Shown piece after piece: positions 46,699-56,042 of a stretch of 64,000 nucleotides of DNA. How positions within the stretch are numbered: position 1 is the first letter of the stretch; the number at the start of each line of letters is the position of its first letter. The notes beneath the pieces were generated by a model. That model worked only from the letters and a program-made list of their open reading frames with translations, was not told where the DNA came from and searched no databases. A program made the position numbers and the translations under genes. Origin of the DNA: Macrophomina tecta (lineage: Eukaryota; Ascomycota; Dothideomycetes; Botryosphaeriales; Botryosphaeriaceae); assembly GCA_024180945.1 (NCBI GenBank), contig JAKSGN010000043.1, positions 2,108,001-2,172,000 on the forward strand, read 5' to 3'.

Positions 46699-47019
46699 TC
46701 ACCTACCCAGCTCTCTTGGCTCCGTTTCATGAAACCTCTGCATATTGTCTAGCTCCAAAATCTGCCTTCTGTCAGTTTCCACCGTCCCCTCATCCTTTTT
46801 CGGCGTCCTCGCAGAGGTGAAAAGTCCTGTCTCAGGGGATACGCGTCGCCTCCAGCCATGCTCACGGTTCGCAAGCATGCCCAAGGCAGCCAGCAGCAAC
46901 GCCTCAGGAGTAACACTCACTGCAGCTCCAGTCGTAGCCTGCAAGACCCATCCGCTGTTGAGGAATGCTGTGGCAGTGGCACCTACCGTCCCGTTAACGC
47001 TCTGCTGCGAGGTCTCCAT
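46699..47019 (-). CDS. Possible small or fragmentary gene, family unknown
   Basis: A 106-codon frame begins METSQQSVNGTVG and includes FLNSGWVLQATTGAAVSV, TPEALLLAALGMLANREH and a basic WRRR. Its composition looks more protein-like than chance frames nearby. Immediately upstream, in another minus-strand frame (about 47020-47160), is a Cys- and Trp-containing stretch (CNLSQQASGQWDLDRTSCYD) that could be an earlier exon, but I found no intron of normal size joining the two. It may be a real spliced gene, a decayed one, or chance. Confidence 0.3.
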   Translation of the reverse strand: METSQQSVNGTVGATATAFLNSGWVLQATTGAAVSVTPEALLLAALGMLANREHGWRRRVSPETGLFTSARTPKKDEGTVETDRRQILELDNMQRFHETEPRELGR

Positions 47020-47895
47020 ACGGACTACTTGGAAATATAGCGAAGCTAGAACTGCACCAGTTCAGTTCGCTCGCCGACCACCCATCGTAGCAGGATGTGC
47101 GGTCCAGGTCCCACTGGCCAGAGGCCTGCTGGGAGAGGTTGCAGCGGCTTCCAGGGCTCACTGGTTCCAGTTGGTCATGTCAGCATGTTGATCGAGGTAT
47201 GACCAGGGTAAAGCAAAGGTAGGACCGGTAATGGCATATCAATGCTGGGCCCTGGAGAACCGGGCCTCTGCTTATATACTTAATCGCCTGGCAATAGGCA
47301 TGATTACTTCTGCTGTTGACCTGCAAGTTCAACGCTTCAGCCTTGTGAACATCTTGAGCGAAGCGTGGCTGGATGCGGGCGCAGCAGCTGTAGAAATTCA
47401 ATGCACTAAACACGGTTGCTACGGCAAAGCCTTCACAAGCAGCCGGGATTTTCAAAGCCTTCTACACATGAGGCAAAAATATTTGATGGTCGAGCCAGAA
47501 AGTTAGAGGCCGGAATGGCAGCCTGGTACAATGGATGGCACGCTTCAAGACAATGAATGTGGAACATCAACGTGCACTAGAACGTGCAGAGTAGAACTAA
47601 ACATTGAGCAGCTTTCAGGTGTCTCTTAAAATATGCTTTGCCGCTCAAAAGCCAGATCTACCGAAGCGGAGAGGTGGAATAATGCCCCACGTCTCCACCG
47701 CGCCTGCAATCCCCAGTCAGGAGCCCGTCGCTTGTTCAAAACAAAACATGAATCCCATCAGATGAAGAAGTAGACGTTTCTCGGCACTGTTCATGTAGCA
47801 AGAGAAATACCCAGCGGTTCAGTAATCACGATCTATCCTAAGTCCACTTGAGTTGACCGTACATCTCTCAAACGAGACCCCGAGCTCCAGCACAT
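47020..47895. other. Intergenic region
   Basis: It lies between the uncertain small frame and the inositol-monophosphatase-family gene. Apart from the possible upstream exon mentioned with that frame, I see nothing here. Confidence 0.5.
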
Positions 47896-48914
47896 TCACG
47901 GCCCATACGTCGATCTGCCATCACCGACGACGCTCCAGAATTCCTCAACGAACTCCTTCTGCCCCGTAACGGCCGGCCTAATAGCAAGGAACCTCTCATT
48001 CTCAATTGACGGATCCCACCCCCCCGGATGTGCATCGACCAGCATCCCGCCAGCCTCGCTCAATACGCACCACGCAGCAGCCACGTCCCACGGAAAACAG
48101 CCGCACTCCCAAAACGCATCCTGCTGGCCCGCAGCAACGCGGCAAATAGTCTCCGCCGCAGACCCGGTACACCTCAGCGCATTCACACACCTCCCACCCG
48201 CTGCCTTACTCCTCGCCAGCGTCGCAAAGACCCGCAAATTCAACTCGAAATTCGGTCCTTCCCGATCACACCCCCAATCGACGCCCACACACGCATACTC
48301 TAACCCCGTCAACGGCCCGACATTGAACGGCAGCACGTGCGGCTTGCGGTCCGCCCCGCGCTGGTAGAAGGCGCCCCTGCTCCTGACCGCAGACCACAGC
48401 TCGTCGGTGAAAGGGTTCAGCACGACGCCGACGACGGGGGCTCTGCGCACGGCGAAGCCCAGCGCGACGCAGACGGAAGGAAAGCCGTGCAGGAAGTTGG
48501 ACGTGCCGTCGATGGGGTCGACGATGAAGCTGGGGGCGTCGGAGATGCTACTGCCGCCACCGCCGGCCGCCCGCGGCTTGAACGACTCCTCTCCGATGAA
48601 ATCGTACTCCGGGTAGCGGGCGATCAGGCGCGTGGCAATCAGGTTCTCGACGGCCTTGTCGGTCTCGGTGACGATGTCGGTTGCTGCGGGTGTGTCGGGG
48701 TAGGAGTCAGTGTGAGGCTTTGCTTTCTTTTCTTTTTCTTTTTTTCTTTCCTCCTTCTATTCCGGCATTCCGTTATTTTGAAAGACTTACTGTTCTTCTT
48801 GAGCTCTACACTGATCTTGGTGGGCTCGGCGGAGGCGATCATCTCGCCGGCTTCCCGGGCGACGCCGACGAGATAGTCTCGTATGTCCTCCAGCTCTTCG
48901 ATGGAGAACGACAT
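47896..48914 (-). CDS. Inositol-monophosphatase family enzyme
   Basis: Two exons in gene order, 48791-48914 and 47896-48683, give 303 aa. It is a Mg-dependent phosphatase of the IMPase fold, releasing phosphate from inositol monophosphate or related sugar phosphates. Metal-site residues are seen in DIVTETDKAVE, FIGEES and FIVDPIDGTSNFLHG, and late in ECGCFPWDVAAAWCVLSEAGG. Length matches fungal IMPases and QutG/qa-x-type relatives, so a quinate-cluster ancestry is an alternative; no other quinate gene is nearby. No signal peptide is present. The intron is 107 bp and contains a T/C-rich stretch. Confidence 0.94.
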
Positions 48915-50894
48915 GGCTTAGGAGTTGGCTGTGTCATCAAGTTCAGATTTCTTCAAGGCTATTCCAGCACTCCTCAAGTAGCGGTCTTTTGGTTGAATCT
49001 CTCCGCCGATGCAAGCTTACTCTTCAAGGTTGTGTGTCCGGATGTGATCATGCGAGCATCTTGGGCGGGGAGGTGAAGCTCTTTGCAGCTAGAGGTTCCA
49101 GCGTCTGTTGGCCGCAAAATATGCCCGCGTTCTTGTCAGCTCACGGTGGAGAACTGCCAGACCTCGGATGACGTGAGACGATTGCCAGTCCCCTTCCGAA
49201 ACGGGACCTGACCCCACGTCTCGTTCTTGGCTTGCGTAGCCCGGCCCCGCTAAGCCATTTCGCGAATGCGGCAATGCATGTATATTGTATTTAATCTCTC
49301 AGGTGTCGCTTTTGTTACCCAAACTTACTGTTTTTGACATCCTTTTTCGAGTATCGAACCGCAGATAGCACCGATGCGTCTTGGTCCCCGCTTTCGGCAT
49401 GGAAAGGATAACTACGCATGAGCGGAAGCAGGCGGCTCCAAGCACCACTGTCTGCTGGTTGGCTCGTGCCTTGCTAATTTTCCGTAATCCTCAATTATTT
49501 TGAATTGGATTTATTGTCTGCGAGTTGCTTCATGACAGGTCCAAATCGATCATCTGCTCACGCCCTTGTTACGGGGTGCGACCTAGCAAAGAAACAAGAG
49601 TCGGGCCAAAGCAAGTCTCAGTCAAACTGATGCCACAAGCTCTTTAGTCTTTCGGTTGGGGAATTGAAGCTGAATGAACCAGAAATGTTCTCTTTCTTGA
49701 AAGACAACTTACTCGAGAGCCTCCACCCTACGTGACGCGGGCCGCTCAAAGCTCTCTCAATGGTCACCCGCAAAGGAAAGAGGGGAGAATGGAAGAAAAA
49801 AGGAAGACGACAGGAAAAAAACATAAACAAAAGCCAAGCCCCCGCTCTCATCAGAAACGCCAAGGCTCATTCACCGGAGATAAAGCAATACCGGAAACCT
49901 CGGAAGTGGTGCACAAGAAAGAGCGCGATCATAAGGCTGGCTAGGGACGTGGCGGTACCCACCCAAGAAGAAGAAAGAAAAACCGGTGCACGCAAGGCAA
50001 CAACCGTCTTAGTTCGGCGTCAACCTGACACGTCTTAACAGATTAACGGGTGGCTATATTTATCAGAGAAAAAGAAAACATCTTCTCATTCAGTTAAGCT
50101 TTTCCCGTACCGAGCTGGCACGGATCACCGAATAACCATAAAAAATGGCGGAGGGTGCCTTTCCTCACGGGAGTTGTCGGAGTGGAGGAAAAGATGTATT
50201 TTTAGTGGTCCATCGACCGGCCCGCTGCCTCACGGCGGTAACGTTCGTCGCTCAAGGGCCGAAACGTGAAACGAGCCAAGTTCTGGTTGAAGCGTTCGCA
50301 ATAAGCGCCCTGCGAATCAAGGGAGACCCAGAAAGGCATCGGCGGCAAACAGTCGCGGGTGTGGAGATGATTGGCTGCAAGCGTCGCCGGAAGCATTTCC
50401 TACCTCGCGCGAGATTATAAGCTCTGTATGTGAGCGAAAAGGCTTTCTGTAACTCAAGCACGGATGTACAAGAATGAAGTCAAGCATATTCTTGTCGGAT
50501 GGAGCGGAGGAGGAGCAGGCGTGAACGGAGACTAGGCGAGCGCAAAGAAGGAGAATTACAAGACTCAGGGCTGAGCTGCTTGAGCTACGTCCATGTCGTG
50601 AGATATAAAGAACTTGCCTTCCAACCAGTCGAGCCCGAAGGATTTGACCGCTCAGCAACAAAAACTGTGATATTCCAATCATGTCATCATACCGTCGAAC
50701 AGACAAGCTCCATTACATCAGCATGTCCGAACCCATGGCTGAAGTCGACGTGACTCCAAAAGTAAGTAGACCTGAAGAAGTACCTTGCTGTGCCGATCTG
50801 TGAACAAAAAAATCATTCTTCCCGCACATGAACCGTTGAGACCCTGCATATTAAGGCATGCAGTAACGAAAATTCACTCACAACGAAGTTACAG
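48915..50894. other. Intergenic region between IMPase and terpene-synthase-like genes
   Basis: About 2 kb, divergent promoters. The part from 49600 to 50100 is AT-richer and A-rich on the plus strand. Frames here are short and lysine-rich or random. I see no tRNA or transposon remnant. Confidence 0.55.
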
Positions 50895-52226
50895 ATGATC
50901 CTCCCCCGCATCGTTTCCTCAACGCCATCCCCTTACCTCCCATACAACCGCCTCCAGGACGGCCATCTCGAATACTGCCGGCGATCAGAACCCTGGAGGT
51001 TCGCCCGCACTAGAGACTCCTTTAAACTCTCTTCTTCTTCTTCTTCTTCCTCCTCATCCTCCTCATCCACCTATTCCGACGATGAAGAAGACACCTACTT
51101 AACTTCCACCTCCCACGCCGACCTCACAACCATCAGCGCCGCCTTCCCCAGTCTCCGTTCGCGCGTCACCATCCTCAGTATGGCTGCCTGGTTCCGCCTG
51201 CTCCGCCTAGTCGACGCTACGCTCGAGACGCTCCCCTGCGCCTGCGCTCTCGATCACGTCATCAACGCCAACCTGATCGATGCGCTGCGGCGCGGCTGCC
51301 GCATCGGCGTCGTCAAGGCCGCGCGGCCGAATCCGCTCGACAACTTCGCCAGACCTACAAAGAGCCGCTTCATGTGCCAGTCGGACGAAGAGGTGGGAGG
51401 AGAGAAAGAGAACGCATGGGGGTGCCGCGAGGGCAAGAGCCGGAGAAGCAGCGGCAGCAGCAGTAGCAGCACCCGGACGCCCAGCCCGCCCGCATACCAC
51501 TGTTGTGACGCACGTAAGCTGGCCGAGACGTCCCGTCGCCTGCGGCACCTCACGAGCGTCTTCCGCTCACACGTGCAGGCGCTGCTACCGGAGTGCGTGT
51601 ACCGGCGACTGGCAGCATCTATCTGTAACACGTGGGCGGGATACGTGGCGGAGGCGAATTTCCGCGAGAGCGTGGCAGCGTGGGCGGGAGGGGCGTCTAT
51701 ACCGCGGTCGCTGTTGGGGACGTACCTGGCTGTGCGGGAGCGGACGATTGGGGTTGCGCCGTTTTTCGTGCTGTTGGAGGCGGACGTGCTGCCGGCGGGA
51801 CACGTCAACAGTCCAGCGCTGGCGGCATTGAAGCAGAGTGTGACGGATGTGGTCGTGCTGCAGAACGATCTCTGCGGGTTGGAGCCGGATATTTGTGAGG
51901 ACAATGTCCTCAACTTTGTGATACTCGCAAGTGACGAGCTGAGGGCGGTGATAACCGGGAAAGAGGTTAGGACGGCGAGCAATGGGAGATTACGAGGGGA
52001 AGAATTTGGGATGACAGTTCAGGAAGCGGCAAAAAAGGGCAACGAAGGGATATTACGAGCTACAGCTTTGCATAACAACGCGGTGGAAATGGCGAGCCGA
52101 CACTGTGAGCATCTCGTTGCTGAGATGGATAGGGACAATTGCGACGAGGAGGCTGTGGTGGCCAACGAAATCTTGAATTTTGTAACGACACACTACAGGT
52201 GGGCTTCGCAGGCATGGGATCTCTGA
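50895..52226 (+). CDS. Terpene-synthase-like protein with degenerate metal motifs
   Basis: A single exon encodes 443 aa. The N-terminus carries a 13-Ser run (46-58) and an acidic patch. The core looks like a class I terpene cyclase: helix SMAAWFRLLRLVDATLETLP (95-114), then YLAVRERTIGVAPFFVLLEA (277-296), then the NSE-like region VLQNDLCGLEPD (321-332) and a C-terminal HYRWASQAW. In active enzymes the first region carries DDxxD/E and the second NDxxSxxKE. Here they read D107-A-T-L-E111 and N324-D325-L-C-G328-L-E-P-D332, so two metal ligands are altered. A second Ser-rich insert (184-199) splits the core. It may be an active divergent cyclase or a non-catalytic relative. It converges with a LaeA-like methyltransferase gene. 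Confidence 0.75.
   Translation: MILPRIVSSTPSPYLPYNRLQDGHLEYCRRSEPWRFARTRDSFKLSSSSSSSSSSSSSTYSDDEEDTYLTSTSHADLTTISAAFPSLRSRVTILSMAAWFRLLRLVDATLETLPCACALDHVINANLIDALRRGCRIGVVKAARPNPLDNFARPTKSRFMCQSDEEVGGEKENAWGCREGKSRRSSGSSSSSTRTPSPPAYHCCDARKLAETSRRLRHLTSVFRSHVQALLPECVYRRLAASICNTWAGYVAEANFRESVAAWAGGASIPRSLLGTYLAVRERTIGVAPFFVLLEADVLPAGHVNSPALAALKQSVTDVVVLQNDLCGLEPDICEDNVLNFVILASDELRAVITGKEVRTASNGRLRGEEFGMTVQEAAKKGNEGILRATALHNNAVEMASRHCEHLVAEMDRDNCDEEAVVANEILNFVTTHYRWASQAWDL
51029..51050. repeat. (CTT)n repeat encoding the poly-Ser run
   Basis: A near-perfect CTT/TCC tract that continues as TCCTCATCCTCCTCATCC. In the reading frame it codes Ser, so length changes by triplets would only alter the Ser run. 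Confidence 0.9.
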
Positions 52227-53047
52227 CAGTGGGGGAAGTGGATGGTTACGAATTACGCTTCATGAGTGATGGATGTACGACCCTGGACGATTATCTGGTC
52301 GCTTTGTCGATGTAAAAGGAGTCGGTACTAGAGTAAGAGCGATTTCCTTTGGTAGCCAATTGGCTTTTTCTGTAAGCCCAACTAGTTGCAGGTGTATGTG
52401 AGCTGCCTTGAGCAGTCTTTAGGCAATTAATGAACGATGTGATGAATGTTGACACGAGTTTGGCAGTGGCAAGGAGCAGTAACCGTAAGACCGGACAGAC
52501 CGACGGCGAATCCGGACACGCAAGCTTTTGATGTGCATTGTGTGGCGTCGATCTCGAGGCGGAGTGGCCGAACTTCTGCATGGGGTGCTAGCGAGTACAA
52601 GGCGTGCACGGCCCGGATCTTCACACTGCCTGTACCCGGCGCTTGGAAATACCGCTTATGTGGGATTTATTCTCCGAAACTAAGCTGAGCTTCTATTCTT
52701 TAAAAGGCCTTTCTGAGTTTCCATTGGCTCTTGCCGTGGCAATGTAGTCGCACGAGACCTCGGATACTGTGCGGATGCGGAAGTCGTGGTGCAAAAACGA
52801 GAGTGATATCGTGTGATCAATGGGATGTTCCGAGTGGCGACACCGGAACAAAATCATGATGAGGAAAAGAGACCGATCATATGGAAGTGCAGTTGTTGTG
52901 AAGAGGAACGTGAGCTGGTGGAAGCACGCCAGGGCTTTGATTGGGCTGGCACAATTCGACATGGCCGCCATCAACCCCACTGATGGCAATTAAAGATTGT
53001 CGGTGAAGAAGATAGCGGAGAGGTCTCACGCACGTGGATGTTGAAGT
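52227..53047. other. Convergent region between terpene-synthase-like and methyltransferase genes
   Basis: Downstream flanks of two converging genes. Frames are short and I see no additional enzyme gene. Confidence 0.55.
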
Positions 53048-54493
53048 CTAGCCAGATTTCCGTGCCCAAAATATGTCGATAGGGAAATAAGTGTGGATCT
53101 GCGGGTATATTAACACATGCAGAAAGTAGGATCCGCCCTGAGGCTTACATGAGGGTCGAGGAGGTCATTCTTCGCCTTCGGGATGAACTCTTCCACTTCT
53201 TCAGTACTCCAGCCAAGCCCATTAGTCAAGATTTTGACCGAAATGCCTAGTAGGTTGTCGGCGATGTCCTTTTGGAACAGTTTTCCCATTTTCTTTTCCT
53301 TTTCCCCTTTCGGCCATGGGCCGATTGGAAACTTGGTATGAGCTTCTCCTATCGATTCAAAGCCGTGGCTTTCCAAAAGTTGGCGGAAGTTCGATGTCGC
53401 CATGGAATCAATACCCAGATTCTTGAGTGCTTCATGAACACCATTGCTCCACTTGGAGACAACTGAGTCGGGCTCGGCGCTGTTGTCATCACAGCCGATG
53501 GGTATGTGGAATTCCTGGAATTCTACCCATCCACCAGGGCGGAGGCTGGCAAAGGCCTGCCCAATCAGCTTGTTCCAGTCCTTGATTCCGAGCAGCACAG
53601 CACGCGTATGGATGTAATCGAAACGCTGGCCAAAAGTCCAGTCGGCATTGGCATCATCAACGAGAAACTCACAGTTCGCGGGAATATTATGAGGTTGAAT
53701 GGGGGAAAGATCGGTGCCGAGAACGTGAATGTCAGGGTGCGCATCGGCAAAATCAATACACCATGCTGCGACCAGTCATCAGCCGGAATGAAGATGGTGC
53801 GAAGTAGGCGAGATAAATGCCAACAACAGGACGGGCGCTCGGTGGGCCGTAATCACCAGGACATCACAAAAGAGTAGAAATGACAACTCACCACCAGTGC
53901 CACAGCCGATGTCCAGAGCTTCGTGAACAAGATCGACGTTCAGAGGGGCAAGATAGAGTCTGCCATTGAGGGCAATGTCCCAAACTCTGTGCTGGAGATC
54001 TGATTGGGTCAACGGAAGTGATGACGGGCGGGGCTGATCAGCATACTCAAGCGATCAATCTCCTCCTGAGCAACGGATTAGCCATGGATTAGCTGCATGA
54101 ACTGAGACAGGCTGTGCATACGTCGTCATTGGGCAGCGAGTAACCTGCGCCTGGACGGTGAGCTTTCGCAGGTCATCAAATGCGGGCATGCGGGACTGAC
54201 CGCCGTCCTCAATAGCATGGTAGCGTCGGCCATGGGCATAGCGATAGTCAGTGACGCCGGAAGCCAGCGAAGTGGTGGTGCTAGGGCTGGTCAGAACGCG
54301 AGGGCCGAGAAGGAGACAGAGAGGCCCACGATTCGGGAAACTCGCCGAATGTAGAGTCGCTGTCTTGCGACGACTGGAACGAGTCAGACGTGGACAGATG
54401 TGAAACGGGGATGGTGCGCATTGACGCGGGTTCCTCGGTGGCGTACATCGACGGACAGCATTTCCCCAATGATGCGGGTGGCCTCGGAGGCAT
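53048..54493 (-). CDS. LaeA-like class I SAM-dependent methyltransferase
   Basis: Seven exons in gene order: 54330-54493, 54201-54280, 54122-54144, 54047-54065, 53892-53999, 53149-53765 and 53048-53098. They give 353 aa, and all phases close. Family stretches assemble only when two tiny exons (23 and 19 bp) are included: YRYAHGRRYH, YSLPNDDEEIDRLNLQHRVW, then LYLAPLNVDL. The SAM site is ALDIGCGTGA, followed by WCIDFADAHP, GTDLSPIQP, VDDANADWTF and RPGGWVEFQE. The short last exon supplies the family-typical end (IHTYFPIDIFWARKSG). Relatives include LaeA regulators and many cluster-borne methyltransferases. The N-terminus is Ser-rich and unstructured; an alternative start lies at 54442. The first donor and acceptor are the least certain. 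Confidence 0.85.
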
Positions 54494-56042
54494 CGAGTGG
54501 TTGAGCGGACATGGTTGCGGCTGCAATAAGCTTGCAGGTAAGATGCCGGGAGTGCGGAGTCTGTGCAGGTACGCAGCAGTCGCGGCCAGCGAGGGAGGAG
54601 TTGAGGTTGTGCTGCGCCGCGCTCGACGGCGTGATGCCATGCTGGGAGCGGGTGGGCCGGCCGGCAGTTGGGCTTCCCGTGGCTCGGTCGTCAACGGCCA
54701 GCGGACGACAGCCAGCGGGCGAGGGACGGAGGAGGGCGCGGCGGCCGGTGTTGGAAGCTCGGTTGAGATGGATCGCCGGCTGCTCGCTCCACTAGGCTAG
54801 TGTGGCTGCCAAGGCAGAACCACCGTCAGCCGTTTCCGCCATCGGCCCGCGGTCGGAAAAACACAGGAATGCGAAGCGCGGGCAGCAGGCAGCGGGTAGC
54901 GGGCAGCCGCGGCGCCGGCACCAGCACCAGCACCAGCTCACTCTCTCACTGCCACCTCGCAAACCTGCACGAGCATCGCCACCTCCCAGGCTCTGCTGGC
55001 TGCCACGACACGCATTCCTGCGGCGAGTCTTGCTGCACCGGTGACGTCGCGCGTCAAAATCTTAACGCGCCAGCCGCCATGCACCGCCTCGCTCCTCAGC
55101 CACCGCTGCCCGCCTGGCCAGCTCGTCCAGATGCCTGCAGTCGAGGCGCCTGTCCAGGTCGGCGTGTCCGAGGCGGCGAATCCAACGGCCTCTCCTCTGC
55201 TCTTGTTGGCGCTTCGACTCCACGCCGCCGCCCGTCCTCAGCCCTCTCGGCCAATGGGAGCCTGAAACGTCCCCGTTTGCACTTCGCCTCTTCCTCCTCC
55301 CTTCTGCCGCCGCCGATCCGGCCTTAAAACGTCTCGTTTACAGTCCGACTCATGACAGCACTATACACGTCGATGCTGCTTCCCCATCCGGCACCTGCAC
55401 CTGTTTCATCCGCGCATTGCCATGGATGTTCGGCCGAATAAGCTCCAACACGTGCATCCCGGTCCTGTCGGTGGGAGCAAGCGACAGCCGCCGGGCCTCA
55501 AAGACGCCTGCAGGGATTCTGCCGCCTTCTCTTGAGCCTCTTCTGCCCTACTCGCTGCATCGTGTCCCAGCCCACTTCTTCGCCGCCCAATCATGGCCCA
55601 GCACTGTCCTTTCGCTACTTCATTGGTTCTCCCGTCCGCCTTCGGTCACCGCTCTAGAGCTTTCGCTTGCTCAGCGGGGCTGCTGCCGACGCTTTCGTCG
55701 ATCTGCCGTCCAATTGAGGGCCTACCTGGCGCAAGCGAAACGGCCTGATCATGCAGGGAGCTCTCCGACTCAGCACAAGCCAAACACCCTTGCGCCCTGT
55801 TGCCATGCATCGGTCCATGCCCGGCCCTGTGACCAGGGTGCCCTCTCGTGCTGGCCAGCCACTGCCGTGTGGGGTCAACTTCAAGGGCCCGCTGTCGCCC
55901 GCCCTAAGAGTCCATAATACCCGTCCGTGGCCGCTCACTGTTGCGTTTTTTTTCACAGCCTTTGCGTCTCTTGTTCCCCCGAAGATGAGGAGCCTCTCAC
56001 GCCTTAACTGACGTGACTGAAAAGTACACGACCATCTGAAAG
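54494..56042. other. Divergent intergenic region
   Basis: About 1.5 kb of GC-rich DNA carrying the promoters of the methyltransferase (-) and 7-TM (+) genes. Plus-strand frames of up to 175 codons are compositionally random. No gene is supported. Confidence 0.55.
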
